Source: Escherichia coli
GTDB taxonomy: Bacteria > Pseudomonadota > Gammaproteobacteria > Enterobacterales > Enterobacteriaceae
Reading direction: 5' to 3'
Length of the DNA: 64,000 nt
Assembly (NCBI RefSeq): GCF_011881725.1
Contig: NZ_JAATUR010000023.1
Span: forward strand, 1-64,000
A program made the position numbers and the translations under genes. This document shows positions 36,301-45,181 of the stretch, in pieces (within the stretch, counting starts at the first letter, position 1; the number at the start of each line of letters is the position of its first letter). Under the pieces are notes generated by a model. That model had not been told where the DNA came from and searched no databases. It saw only the letters and a list, made by a program, of their open reading frames with translations.

Positions 36301-37070
36301 ACGAGAAGATTCGCTTTCGCGATATTCAGGCGCAGCCACGTAAAATTATCTCCAGCCCCACCTGGTCCGGTCTGGAAAGCGATCATGTCTCCTATAACGC
36401 CGGATACACCAACGTTCACGAGCTAATTCCGTGGCGCACGCTGTCGGGACGCCAGCAACTCTATCAGGATCATCCGTGGATGCGTGCCTTTGGTGAAAGT
36501 CTGGTGGCTTATCGCCCGCCTATTGACACACGCAGTGTCAGTGAAATGCGCCAGATCCCGCCAAACGGTTTCCCGGAAAAAGCGCTTAACTTCCTGACGC
36601 CGCACCAGAAATGGGGCATTCACTCAACCTACAGTGAAAACCTGCTCATGCTGACGCTCTCGCGCGGCGGGCCGATTGTATGGATCAGTGAAACCGATGC
36701 CCGCGAACTGATCATTGTCGATAACGACTGGGTGGAAGTATTTAACGCCAACGGTGCGCTGACTGCCCGCGCGGTCGTTAGTCAGCGCGTACCGCCGGGC
36801 ATGACCATGATGTATCACGCCCAGGAACGCATCATGAATATCCCCGGCTCCGAAGTAACCGGCATGCGCGGCGGTATTCATAACTCGGTCACCCGCGTTT
36901 GCCCGAAACCGACGCATATGATTGGCGGTTACGCACAACTGGCCTGGGGCTTTAACTACTACGGCACCGTCGGCTCGAACCGCGATGAGTTCATCATGAT
37001 CCGTAAGATGAAAAACGTTAACTGGCTGGATGATGAAGGTCGTGATCAGGCACAGGAGGCGAAAAAATGA
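33330..37070 (+). CDS. narZ: Nitrate reductase Z alpha subunit NarZ
   Basis: Catalytic molybdenum bis-MGD subunit of the second membrane-bound nitrate reductase (reduces nitrate to nitrite at the cytoplasmic face), 1246 aa as in K-12. The N-terminal FS0 cluster ligands are in HGVNCTGSCSWKIYVKN near residues 49-65, with the first ligand a His, as in NarG. The Mo-coordinating Asp lies in the SFYDWYCDLPPASP region near 217-231. It forms NRZ with NarY and NarV. The operon is constitutive/RpoS-dependent in E. coli, unlike narGHJI. The ATG overlaps an upstream ATGTC-ATG; 33330 gives the MSKLLDRF start. Confidence 0.97.
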   Translation: MSKLLDRFRYFKQKGETFADGHGQVMHSNRDWEDSYRQRWQFDKIVRSTHGVNCTGSCSWKIYVKNGLVTWEIQQTDYPRTRPDLPNHEPRGCPRGASYSWYLYSANRLKYPLIRKRLIELWREALKQHSDPVLAWESIMNDPQKCLSYKQVRGRGGFIRSNWQELNQLIAAANVWTIKTYGPDRVAGFSPIPAMSMVSYAAGTRYLSLLGGTCLSFYDWYCDLPPASPMTWGEQTDVPESADWYNSSYIIAWGSNVPQTRTPDAHFFTEVRYKGTKTIAITPDYSEVAKLCDQWLAPKQGTDSALAMAMGHVILKEFHLDNPSDYFINYCRRYSDMPMLVILEPREDGSYVPGRMMRASDLVDSLGESNNPQWKTVAVNTSGELVVPNGSIGFRWGEKGKWNLESIATGTETELSLTLLGQHDAVAGVAFPYFGGIENPHFRSVKHNPILVRQLPVKNLTLADGSTCSVVSVYDLILANYGLDRGLEDENSAKDYAEIKPYTPAWGEQITGVPRQYIETIAREFADTAHKTHGRSMIILGAGVNHWYHMDMNYRGMINMLIFCGCVGQSGGGWAHYVGQEKLRPQTGWLPLAFALDWNRPPRQMNSTSFFYNHSSQWRYEKVSAQELLSPLADASKYSGHLIDFNVRAERMGWLPSAPQLGRNPLRLKDEADKAGLSPAEFTAQALKSGDLRMACEQPDSGNNHPRNLFVWRSNLLGSSGKGHEYMQKYLLGTESGIQGEELGASDGIKPEDVEWQTAAIEGKLDLLVTLDFRMSSTCLFSDIVLPTATWYEKDDMNTSDMHPFIHPLSAAVDPAWESRSDWEIYKGIAKAFSQVCAGHLGKETDVVLQPLLHDSPAELSQPCEVLDWRKGECDLIPGKTAPNIVAVERDYPATYERFTSLGPLMDKLGNGGKGISWNTQDEIDFLGKLNYTKRDGPAQGRPLIDTAIDASEVILALAPETNGHVAVKAWLALGEITGREHTHLALHKEDEKIRFRDIQAQPRKIISSPTWSGLESDHVSYNAGYTNVHELIPWRTLSGRQQLYQDHPWMRAFGESLVAYRPPIDTRSVSEMRQIPPNGFPEKALNFLTPHQKWGIHSTYSENLLMLTLSRGGPIVWISETDARELIIVDNDWVEVFNANGALTARAVVSQRVPPGMTMMYHAQERIMNIPGSEVTGMRGGIHNSVTRVCPKPTHMIGGYAQLAWGFNYYGTVGSNRDEFIMIRKMKNVNWLDDEGRDQAQEAKK

Positions 37071-38611
37071 AAATACGTTCGCAAGTCGGCATGGTACTTA
37101 ATCTCGATAAATGTATCGGCTGTCACACCTGTTCGGTGACCTGTAAAAACGTCTGGACCGGACGCGAGGGCATGGAGTACGCCTGGTTTAACAACGTCGA
37201 AACCAAACCGGGCATTGGTTATCCGAAAAACTGGGAGGATCAGGAAGAGTGGCAAGGTGGCTGGGTCCGCGATGTCAATGGCAAGATCCGTCCGCGTCTG
37301 GGCAGCAAAATGGGCGTAATTACCAAAATCTTTGCCAACCCGCTCGTGCCGCAGATTGACGATTACTACGAACCTTTCACCTTCGACTATGAACATTTGC
37401 ATAGCGCGCCGGAAGGTAAACACATTCCCACAGCTCGCCCGCGTTCGCTGATCGATGGCAAACGGATGGACAAAGTGATCTGGGGGCCAAACTGGGAAGA
37501 ACTGTTGGGTGGTGAATTCGAAAAACGCGCCCGCGACCGCAACTTTGACGCCATGCAAAAGGAGATGTACGGTCAGTTTGAAAACACTTTCATGATGTAC
37601 CTGCCACGTCTGTGCGAACACTGCCTTAACCCCAGCTGCGTGGCGACCTGCCCCAGTGGCGCTATCTATAAACGCGAAGAAGACGGCATTGTGCTGATCG
37701 ACCAGGACAAATGCCGAGGCTGGCGTTTGTGTATTAGCGGTTGCCCATACAAAAAAATCTACTTCAACTGGAAAAGCGGCAAGTCAGAAAAATGCATTTT
37801 CTGTTATCCGCGCATTGAGTCCGGTCAGCCAACGGTCTGTTCTGAAACTTGCGTGGGCCGCATTCGCTATCTGGGGGTGCTGCTATACGACGCCGACCGC
37901 ATCGAGGAAGCGGCGAGCACCGAGCGAGAAGTTGACCTCTATGAACGCCAGTGTGAAGTGTTCCTCGATCCGCACGATCCCTCGGTGATCGAAGAAGCCC
38001 TGAAGCAAGGTATTCCGCAAAATGTGATTGAGGCCGCCCAGCGTTCGCCGGTGTACAAAATGGCGATGGACTGGAAACTGGCGCTACCGCTGCATCCGGA
38101 GTATCGCACGCTGCCGATGGTCTGGTATGTGCCGCCGCTGTCACCGATTCAGTCATATGCCGATGCAGGCGGCTTGCCGAAAAGTGAAGGCGTGCTGCCT
38201 GCCATCGAAAGCTTGCGTATTCCGGTGCAATATCTCGCCAATATGTTAAGTGCTGGCGATACCGGTCCGGTGTTGCGGGCGCTGAAACGGATGATGGCGA
38301 TGCGCCACTATATGCGTTCGCAAACTGTGGAGGGCGTTACCGATACACGTGCCATCGACGAAGTGGGCTTGAGCGTCGCCCAGGTCGAAGAAATGTATCG
38401 CTACCTCGCCATTGCCAACTATGAAGACCGTTTTGTCATTCCAACCAGTCACCGGGAAATGGCGGGCGATGCCTTCGCAGAACGTAATGGCTGCGGCTTT
38501 ACCTTTGGCGACGGTTGTCACGGCTCGGACAGTAAATTCAACCTGTTCAACAGTAGCCGTATCGACGCCATCAACATCACCGAAGTGCGCGACAAAGCGG
38601 AGGGCGAATAA
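37067..38611 (+). CDS. narY: Nitrate reductase Z beta subunit NarY
   Basis: Iron-sulfur electron-transfer subunit, 514 aa as in K-12, overlapping narZ by 4 bp. Cysteine sets for three [4Fe-4S] and one [3Fe-4S] cluster are visible: CIGCHTCSVTCKNVW near residue 16, CEHCLNPSCVATCP near 184, CRGWRLCISGCPYKK near 217 (Trp replaces one Cys, as in the [3Fe-4S] site of NarH), and CIFCYPRIESGQPTVCSETC near 244. It relays electrons from NarV hemes to NarZ. The ATGA overlap with narW indicates coupled translation. Confidence 0.97.
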   Translation: MKIRSQVGMVLNLDKCIGCHTCSVTCKNVWTGREGMEYAWFNNVETKPGIGYPKNWEDQEEWQGGWVRDVNGKIRPRLGSKMGVITKIFANPLVPQIDDYYEPFTFDYEHLHSAPEGKHIPTARPRSLIDGKRMDKVIWGPNWEELLGGEFEKRARDRNFDAMQKEMYGQFENTFMMYLPRLCEHCLNPSCVATCPSGAIYKREEDGIVLIDQDKCRGWRLCISGCPYKKIYFNWKSGKSEKCIFCYPRIESGQPTVCSETCVGRIRYLGVLLYDADRIEEAASTEREVDLYERQCEVFLDPHDPSVIEEALKQGIPQNVIEAAQRSPVYKMAMDWKLALPLHPEYRTLPMVWYVPPLSPIQSYADAGGLPKSEGVLPAIESLRIPVQYLANMLSAGDTGPVLRALKRMMAMRHYMRSQTVEGVTDTRAIDEVGLSVAQVEEMYRYLAIANYEDRFVIPTSHREMAGDAFAERNGCGFTFGDGCHGSDSKFNLFNSSRIDAINITEVRDKAEGE

Positions 38612-39306
38612 TGCAGATCCTCAAAGTGATCGGCCTGTTGATGGAATACCCTGACGAGCTGTTGTGGGAATGTAAGGACGACGCGCTGGCGCTGATTCGT
38701 CGCGACGCGCCGATGCTTACTGATTTCACCCGCGATCTGCTTAATGCGCCACTGCTGGATAAACAGGCCGAATGGTGTGAAGTGTTCGACCGTGGACGTA
38801 CCACGTCGCTGCTCCTGTTTGAACATGTTCATGCTGAGTCCCGCGATCGCGGCCAGGCAATGGTTGACCTGCTGGCAGAATATGAAAAGGTCGGTCTGCA
38901 ACTGGATTGCCGGGAACTGCCTGATTATCTGCCGCTGTATCTGGAGTATTTAAGTGTGCTGCCGGACGACCAGGCAAGAGAAGGTTTGCTCAACGTTGCG
39001 CCGATCCTCGCCCTGCTCGGCGGACGTTTAAAAGGACGCGAAGCACCGTGGTATGCGTTGTTTGACGCCCTGCTGCAACTGGCCGGTAGCTCCCTTTCAA
39101 GTGACAGTGTCACAAAGCAAATTCGTAATGAAGAGCGCGACGACACCCGCCAGGCGCTGGATGCGGTGTGGGAAGAGGAACAGGTGAAGTTTATTGAAGA
39201 TAATGCCACGGCGTGTGACAGCTCGCCGCTTAATCAATATCAGCGGCGCTTTAGCCAGGATGTCGCGCCGCAGTATGTCGACATCAGTGCGGGAGGTGGG
39301 AAATGA
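38611..39306 (+). CDS. narW: Nitrate reductase Z assembly chaperone NarW
   Basis: System-specific chaperone of the NarJ family (231 aa, K-12 length), which binds the apo-catalytic subunit and permits molybdenum cofactor insertion; it is not part of the final enzyme. Mostly helical, cytoplasmic, with the family stretch [11 protein letters not shown] near residues 108-118. It overlaps narY by one base and narV by 4 bp within narZYWV. Confidence 0.95.
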   Translation: MQILKVIGLLMEYPDELLWECKDDALALIRRDAPMLTDFTRDLLNAPLLDKQAEWCEVFDRGRTTSLLLFEHVHAESRDRGQAMVDLLAEYEKVGLQLDCRELPDYLPLYLEYLSVLPDDQAREGLLNVAPILALLGGRLKGREAPWYALFDALLQLAGSSLSSDSVTKQIRNEERDDTRQALDAVWEEEQVKFIEDNATACDSSPLNQYQRRFSQDVAPQYVDISAGGGK

Positions 39307-39983
39307 TTCAGTATCTGAACGTCTTTTTTTACGATATCTACCCGTACATTTGTGCGACGGTGTTTTTCCTCGGCAGCTGGCTACGCTACGACTATGGGCA
39401 GTACACCTGGCGCGCGTCCTCGAGTCAGATGCTCAATAAACGCGGGATGGTACTGTGGTCGAATCTGTTCCATATCGGCATTCTGGGGATTTTCTTCGGG
39501 CACCTGTTTGGCATGTTAACGCCACACTGGATGTATGCGTGGTTTTTGCCAGTAGCAACAAAGCAGCTGATGGCGATGGTGCTCGGCGGTATTTGCGGCG
39601 TGTTGACGTTGATTGGCGGCGCGGGACTGCTGGTGCGTCGTTTAACCAATCCCCGCATCAGGGCGACATCTTCTGGGGCGGATATCCTGATCCTCGCCAT
39701 TTTGTTAATTCAGTGCATTCTGGGGCTAACCACCATTCCCTTTTCAGCACAACATCCGGACGGCAGTGAAATGATGAAGCTGGTGGGCTGGGCGCAAAGC
39801 ATCGTCAGTTTCCAGGGCGGCGCATCAACATATCTTGATGGCGTCGCCTTTATTTTCCGCGTTCATCTGGTGCTGGGAATGACTATCTTCCTGCTCTTCC
39901 CGTTCACCCGACTGGTGCATGTGTGGAGCGCGCCGTTTGAGTACTTTACCCGCCGGTATCAGATTGTACGCTCACGGCGTTAG
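39303..39983 (+). CDS. narV: Nitrate reductase Z gamma subunit, cytochrome b NarV
   Basis: Inner-membrane di-heme cytochrome b, 226 aa as in K-12, that oxidises quinol on the periplasmic side and passes electrons to NarY. Five transmembrane segments are visible. Heme-ligand histidines appear in [20 protein letters not shown] near 52-70 and in [22 protein letters not shown] near 187-208. It is the last gene of narZYWV; a GGCCGGA/TCCGGCC hairpin follows. Confidence 0.96.
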   Translation: MIQYLNVFFYDIYPYICATVFFLGSWLRYDYGQYTWRASSSQMLNKRGMVLWSNLFHIGILGIFFGHLFGMLTPHWMYAWFLPVATKQLMAMVLGGICGVLTLIGGAGLLVRRLTNPRIRATSSGADILILAILLIQCILGLTTIPFSAQHPDGSEMMKLVGWAQSIVSFQGGASTYLDGVAFIFRVHLVLGMTIFLLFPFTRLVHVWSAPFEYFTRRYQIVRSRR

Positions 39984-39993
39984 CCCTCACTCT

Positions 39994-40020
39994 GGCCGGA
40001 TAGCCCTTCGCTCTCCGGCC
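39994..40020 (+). terminator. Hairpin after narZYWV
   Basis: The 7-bp stem GGCCGGA/TCCGGCC with a 13-nt loop starts 11 bp after the narV stop. It lacks a clear U tract, so it may act as an mRNA-stabilising or weak termination structure. Confidence 0.45.
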
Positions 40021-40062
40021 CGTTGCAGGCTATGATAGTTCTCCAGCCACAGGAGAACATTA

Positions 40063-40956
40063 ATGAAACCGCAGGTTTTTCACGTCGATGCTTTTACCTC
40101 TCAACCGTTTCGCGGCAATTCTGCCGGTGTTGTTTTCCCCGCAGATAATCTTAGCGAAGCGCAAATGCAGCTTATCGCTCGCGAATTAGGTCATTCGGAA
40201 ACCGCTTTTCTGTTACACAGCGACGACAGCGATGTCCGCATTCGCTACTTTACGCCCACGGTTGAAGTACCAATTTGCGGTCACGCGACCGTAGCCGCGC
40301 ATTATGTACGTTCAAAGGTATTAGGTTTGGGCAATTGCACGGTCTGGCAAACATCTCTGGCGGGACGTCATCGAGTGACGATTGAAAAGCAAAACGATGA
40401 TTATCGTATTTCGCTGGAGCAAGGCACGCCAGGTTTTGAACCGCCGTTGGAAGGTGAAACACGTGCAGCGATTATCGACGCATTGCATCTGACCGAAGAC
40501 GATATCCTGCCGGGTTTGCCTATCCAGGTGGCGACGACCGGACACTCAAAGGTGATGATCCCGTTGAAGCCGGAAGTGGATATTGACGCCCTTTCGCCTG
40601 ACCTAATCGCACTAACAGCCATCAGTAAGCAGATTGGCTGCAATGGTTTCTTTCCGTTCCAGATCCGCCCAGGCAAAAATGAAACTGATGGTCGTATGTT
40701 CTCACCTGCCATTGGTATTGTGGAAGATCCGGTGACCGGGAATGCCAATGGCCCGATGGGAGCATGGTTGGTACATCACAATGTATTGCCGCACAATGGC
40801 CACGTGTTGCAGGTGAAAGGCCATCAGGGACGCGCACTTGGGCGTGATGGTGTGATTGATGTGACAGTGACAATTCGCAATAACCAACCGGAGAAAGTGA
40901 CCATTTCCGGCACGGCGGTGATTTTGTTTCATGCCGAATGGGCCATTGACCTTTGA
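40063..40956 (+). CDS. yddE: PhzF-family isomerase-like protein YddE
   Basis: Cytoplasmic protein of the PhzF/diaminopimelate-epimerase fold family, 297 aa as in K-12. Typical motifs are VFHVDAFTSQPFRGNSAGVV near the N-terminus (residues 4-23), HSETAF near 45, PTVEVPICGHATVAAH near 65 and the C-terminal EDPVTGNANGPMG near 222. The structure of the K-12 protein is known, but its physiological substrate is not. The CAGGAG ribosome site lies 7 bp before ATG 40063. Confidence 0.93.
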   Translation: MKPQVFHVDAFTSQPFRGNSAGVVFPADNLSEAQMQLIARELGHSETAFLLHSDDSDVRIRYFTPTVEVPICGHATVAAHYVRSKVLGLGNCTVWQTSLAGRHRVTIEKQNDDYRISLEQGTPGFEPPLEGETRAAIIDALHLTEDDILPGLPIQVATTGHSKVMIPLKPEVDIDALSPDLIALTAISKQIGCNGFFPFQIRPGKNETDGRMFSPAIGIVEDPVTGNANGPMGAWLVHHNVLPHNGHVLQVKGHQGRALGRDGVIDVTVTIRNNQPEKVTISGTAVILFHAEWAIDL

Positions 40957-40961
40957 TACTG

Positions 40962-41042
40962 TCGCCTGATGCGCTTCGCTTATCAGGCCTACATTAGCCC
41001 GGATGTAGGCCGGATAAAGTGTTTACGCCGCATCCGACACAT
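40962..41042. repeat. BIME between yddE and nhoA
   Basis: REP units TCGCCTGATGCGCTTCGCTT-ATCAGGC (about 40965-40989) and GTAGGCCGGATAAAG...GCCGCATCCGAC (about 41004-41039) fill the gap between the convergent genes. Confidence 0.8.
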
Positions 41043-41043
41043 A

Positions 41044-41889
41044 CTATTTCCCCGCTTCCGGATGCGTATCAAACGCCGCCATCACCAACGCTAATTCATC
41101 CACGGTAAACCCATGTTTTGCATCATCTACACCCAGTCCAAACTGCTCCTGCATCACAGCATACAACGATGCCACATCCGGCAGATTTCGCTGCTCCACC
41201 GCATGGCCATTTTCATAATGAGTGAAATGAAAATTGGTCAGCGTCAGTTTGCCACCGTCTGGTAAATGGCGGCACATCAGCAAATGATGGCGGAAGTGAG
41301 ACTGCGGCCAGTGCGCCGACCAGAAATTGCCCATAACATAATCACTTTGTAGTTGTTGGCAGAGATCAAAACGGTACATCGACTGCCAGTGCTGATGATG
41401 ATTAAACTGCAAAATCCAGTCGTCCCCTTCCTGTAATAACCGATATTCGCCATGTGGCGTTGTTTGCGCGATATCTGCCACCAAACGAATCGGCGCAGTC
41501 AATGTCTGGCCACCGAAACCGACATCAGCAATCCATTTTTCACCTTCCAGTTCCACTAACAGCAAACGATGCGTGCGCGGCGGTAACGCTGGCGGATTAG
41601 ATAACACCACGCGACCTAACAAGCTGCGAACGTTAAACCCCAGCTCGCGTAACACCCGCTCAAACACGCCATTTTGCTCAAAGCAGTAACCACCACGGCG
41701 GGCGATCACCAGTTTTTCTTCCAGCGATTGATCATCAAGCTGCATTTCCCTCGGCAGCAGAACATCGAGATTTTCAAATGGAATGGTGCAATTGTGTTTC
41801 AGGTGTAATGCACGAAGCGTATCGATATTGACCGCAGCTGCTCCTGACCAGTTAATGCGGGCAAAATAATGATTCAGAATGGGCGTCAT
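41044..41889 (-). CDS. nhoA: Arylamine N-acetyltransferase NhoA
   Basis: N-hydroxyarylamine O-acetyltransferase / arylamine N-acetyltransferase, 281 aa as in K-12, transferring acetyl from acetyl-CoA to arylamines and N-hydroxyarylamines. The catalytic triad is recognisable: Cys69 in RRGGYCFEQN, His near 107 in RTHRLLLVEL and Asp near 122 in WIADVGFGGQ. It is cytoplasmic. It runs convergent with yddE and divergent from yddH. Confidence 0.96.
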   Translation of the reverse strand: MTPILNHYFARINWSGAAAVNIDTLRALHLKHNCTIPFENLDVLLPREMQLDDQSLEEKLVIARRGGYCFEQNGVFERVLRELGFNVRSLLGRVVLSNPPALPPRTHRLLLVELEGEKWIADVGFGGQTLTAPIRLVADIAQTTPHGEYRLLQEGDDWILQFNHHQHWQSMYRFDLCQQLQSDYVMGNFWSAHWPQSHFRHHLLMCRHLPDGGKLTLTNFHFTHYENGHAVEQRNLPDVASLYAVMQEQFGLGVDDAKHGFTVDELALVMAAFDTHPEAGK

Positions 41890-42063
41890 CAGGCGTTTCC
41901 GTTAGTGGTTTTCTCAACTTATAACCTGGAATCGACATCTCACAGGCTATTTTGTGCGATCGCGGACATGCATCACGTTCGCAAATCGCCGATCCCATTA
42001 ATTTCGTTGCTTATTGCGTTACAAGCTACGCTTTTAAAATCCCCTTCATTGCGAGGCACTACC

Positions 42064-42633
42064 ATGAGCCGATTTATTCCCGTCGAATTGCATCATGCCA
42101 GCCGTCTGTTAAATCATGGCCCCACTATTCTGATAACGACTGTTGATGAGAGCTCACAGCGACGTAATGTGATGGCTGCGGCCTGGTCAATGCCAGTAGA
42201 GTTTGAGCCGCCACGCGTGGCGATTGTAGTGGATAAATCGACATGGACCAGGGAGTTGATTGAGCGTAACGGTAAGTTTGGCATTGTTGTCCCAGGTGTT
42301 TCAGCGACTAACTGGACGTGGGCGGTGGGAAGCGTATCAGGGCGTGAAGAAGATAAATTTAATTGCTATGGCATTCCGGTAGTGAAAGGCCCGGAGCTTG
42401 GGTTGCCACTTGTTGAAGAGAAATGTCTGGCGTGGATGGAGTGTCGCTTGCTTCCTGCGACTTCCGCGCAAGAAAAATACGACACGCTGTTCGGCGAAGT
42501 GGTATCAGCAGCGGCAGACGCACGGGTATTTGTCGAAGGCCGCTGGCAGTTTGATGACGATAAACTCAATACATTACATCACTTAGGTGCTGGTACGTTT
42601 GTTACCAGCGGCAAACGTGTTACGGCAGGTTAA
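42064..42633 (+). CDS. yddH: Flavin reductase-like protein YddH
   Basis: FMN-binding split-barrel protein of the flavin reductase-like family, 189 aa from ATG 42064 (the frame is open 65 codons further up, through the nhoA leader, but this start gives the K-12 length). Features are NVMAAAWSMPVEFEPPRVAIVVDKST-type flavin pocket sequences near 35-60 and NCYGIPVV near 100. Its reaction is not established. It is convergent with pptA, with 3 bp between the stops. Confidence 0.88.
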   Translation: MSRFIPVELHHASRLLNHGPTILITTVDESSQRRNVMAAAWSMPVEFEPPRVAIVVDKSTWTRELIERNGKFGIVVPGVSATNWTWAVGSVSGREEDKFNCYGIPVVKGPELGLPLVEEKCLAWMECRLLPATSAQEKYDTLFGEVVSAAADARVFVEGRWQFDDDKLNTLHHLGAGTFVTSGKRVTAG

Positions 42634-42636
42634 CCA

Positions 42637-42864
42637 TTACATGCTGTAACCGGGTTTCTTTATCAACGTTTCCATTTGAGGGGCGATTTCAGCGTCCCAG
42701 ATAGTTTGCCATGATTCTGGTTGGATCTGCTGCAGAGCAATGCTTATCGAACTCTCTTTACTGTTCAGATGGCGAATAATAACGTCGGTAATGTCTGCAG
42801 CAAGTGCTGCTTTTTGTTGTTCGTCCAGTTCACGCGGAAAAAATTTAATGTCTATGTGCGGCAT
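42637..42864 (-). CDS. pptA: Tautomerase PptA (YdcE)
   Basis: 4-oxalocrotonate tautomerase family enzyme, 75 aa from ATG 42864; Pro2 after Met removal is the catalytic base (start sequence [13 protein letters not shown]). K-12 PptA is 77 aa; here the chain stops two residues earlier after KPGYSM, which should not affect the active site. The frame stays open 13 codons upstream, but the Pro2 requirement fixes the start. The native substrate is unknown; phenylpyruvate tautomerisation is the reported activity. In K-12 the rhsE region lies next to it. Confidence 0.92.
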   Translation of the reverse strand: MPHIDIKFFPRELDEQQKAALAADITDVIIRHLNSKESSISIALQQIQPESWQTIWDAEIAPQMETLIKKPGYSM

Positions 42865-43159
42865 GATTGTGCTCCTTTTGAAAGATGTCAGTATAATTAA
42901 CACACGTTGCGGATGTCATGTGTCCGGTGATGCTTTTTTACGATAATAATGTCCACTTGAAATTGTGCATATTTGTACTACCCCATTTTAAATAACACCC
43001 CAACAAAAATGTTAATTGAAGAATATATTCTGCATCAGCATGCCATTAAGAAAATATTACGTTCCCTGCTTGCCTATTTATTAACGCCAATTATAGTTAT
43101 TCTTGCCCTCACTAAAAAGTAATTGCTCCCAATAAAAATCCATTCTGGAGATACTTAAG

Positions 43160-45135
43160 ATGCAGCTTAATCATATCGTTAAAAGTCTGCTAATAACGGG
43201 ATTATTCACCACCAGTTCTATACCTCTCCTCGCTGCAGAAGCGCCTAAAGACGCAACTGCAGCCACACAACAAGCAAACAATATACTTTATAACCAGTTA
43301 CCGTTTTCCGATAACACTGACTTTACTGATGCCCATAAGGTTTTATTGCCCCTATTCCTCAAGACGTGATTAAGGGAGAACAAGGAAATGTTATTTGGGA
43401 TCCACAACAATACGCTTTTATCAAAGAAGGCGATAAAGCCCCTGATACGGTTAATCCAAGTTTATGGCGTCAGGCACAACTAATAAATATCAGTGGGTTA
43501 TTTGAAGTCACTGAAGGTGTTTATCAGATTCGTAATCTCGATTTATCAAATATGACCATCATTGAAGGTAAAGAGGGTATTACCGTCGTGGACCCACTGG
43601 TTTCAGCCGAAACTGCCAAAGTGGGTATGGATCTCTATTACAAAAATCGCGGCCAAAAACCGGTAGTGGCGGTTATCTACACACACAGTCATGTCGATCA
43701 CTACGGTGGGGTTCGCGGCGTAGTTGATGAAGCTGACGTTAAATCAGGCAAAGTTAAAATCTATGCGCCAGCCGGATTTTTGGAGGAAGCTGTTTCCGAA
43801 AACATTATGGCTGGCAATGTAATGAGCCGTCGAGCCAGCTATATGTATGGCAATTTATTGAAACCTGACGTTAAAGGCCAGGTGGGTGCAGGCCTGGGTA
43901 CGACCACTTCAGCGGGAACGGTCACGTTGATTGCTCCTACTAACTACATCACAAAAACAGGACAAAAAGAGACTATTGACGGGTTAACCTATGATTTCCT
44001 GATGGCGCTAGGTTCCGAAGCACCATCTGAAATGCTGTGGTTTATTGAAGAAAAGAAACTGATCGAAACAGCAGAAGATGTCACGCACACCCTCCACAAT
44101 ACCTACTCGCTGCGTGGTGCTAAGATTCGTCAACCTCTTCCCTGGTCTAAATACATCAACGAAGCCCTTAATCTGTGGGGCGACAAAGCGGAGATTATTC
44201 TCGCTCAGCATCACTGGCCAACCTGGGGCAATGATAACGTCGTCAAATTGCTAAAAAGCCAACGTGATTTGTACCGTTATATCAACGATCAAACGCTACG
44301 CATGGCGAATCAGGGGCTGACCCGCGATGAAATTGCTGCAAACTTTAAATTGCCCTCTTCACTCGCTAACACCTGGGCGAATCGGGGTTATTACGGTTCA
44401 GTGAGTCATGATGTGAAAGCAACATATGTGCTTTATCTCGGCTGGTTTGATGGCAATCCTGCGACGCTGGATGAACTGCCGCCAGAAGAAGGCGCAAAAA
44501 AGTTCGTCGAGTACATGGGGGGTGCTGATGCCATTTTACAAAAAGCCAAACAGGATTATGAACAGGGTAATTTCCGCTGGGTTGCTCAGGTGGTCAGTAA
44601 GGTTGTGTTTGCCGATCCTAACAACCAGGCTGCAAGAAACCTCGAAGCTGATGCGCTTGAGCAGTTAGGCTATCAGGCTGAATCTGGGCCGTGGCGTAAT
44701 TTCTATCTCACTGGCGCACAGGAATTGCGTAACGGGGTACAAAAATTGCCAACGCCAAATACGGCCAGCCCTGACACCGTGCGGGCTATGACGCCAGAGA
44801 TGTTCTTTGATTATCTTGCCGTCCATATTAATGGTGAGAAAGCGGCAGATGCCAAAGCTGTGCTGAATTTCGATTTTGGTGAAGATGGCGGCACGTATAA
44901 AGTGGAGCTGGAAAACGGTGTGCTCAATCATACCGCTGGTGTACAGGCTTCGGATGCTGATGCCACTATCTCTCTGTCTCGTGATGTATTGAACAAAATT
45001 GTACTGAAAGAAGAGACGCTGAAAGAAGCCACTGACAAAGGAGATGTCAAAATTACCGGCAATGCGGAAAAACTCAACGAAATGTTAAGTTATATGGATA
45101 ATTTTGAATTCTGGTTCAATATTGTGACGCCATAA
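43160..45135 (+). pseudogene. Alkylsulfatase-like gene (YjcS/SdsA1 family), frameshifted
   Basis: Metallo-beta-lactamase-fold alkyl sulfatase related to E. coli YjcS and Pseudomonas SdsA1. Segment 1 (43160-43369, 69 aa) holds a Sec signal peptide (cleavage near LLAAEA) and the start of the mature protein. Segment 2 (43366-45135, 589 aa from GTG) carries the zinc motif THSHVDHYGG near residues 106-115, further conserved EDVTHTLHN and the C-terminal SCP2-like domain. Restoring one G at ~43339 (AAGG to AAGGG) joins the frames as AHKGFIAPIPQDVIKG, as in YjcS. Segment 2 alone would lack export. The total is ~658 aa against 661 for YjcS. Sequencing error is possible. Confidence 0.88.
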
Positions 45136-45149
45136 GTTCACTATAAATC

Positions 45150-45170
45150 GGGCAGGTTTCCTGCCCTTTT
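45150..45170 (+). terminator. Terminator of the alkylsulfatase gene
   Basis: The perfect stem GGGCAGG/CCTGCCC with a 3-nt loop is followed by TTTT, 15 bp after the stop and 12 bp before the cyclase ATG. The cyclase therefore needs read-through or its own promoter. Confidence 0.85.
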
Positions 45171-45181
45171 CTGGTAAAAAA

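Noticed and set aside
42637..42864. pptA truncated by two codons as a broken gene
   Set aside because: The catalytic Pro2 and the whole core are intact; loss of two C-terminal residues is ordinary variation.
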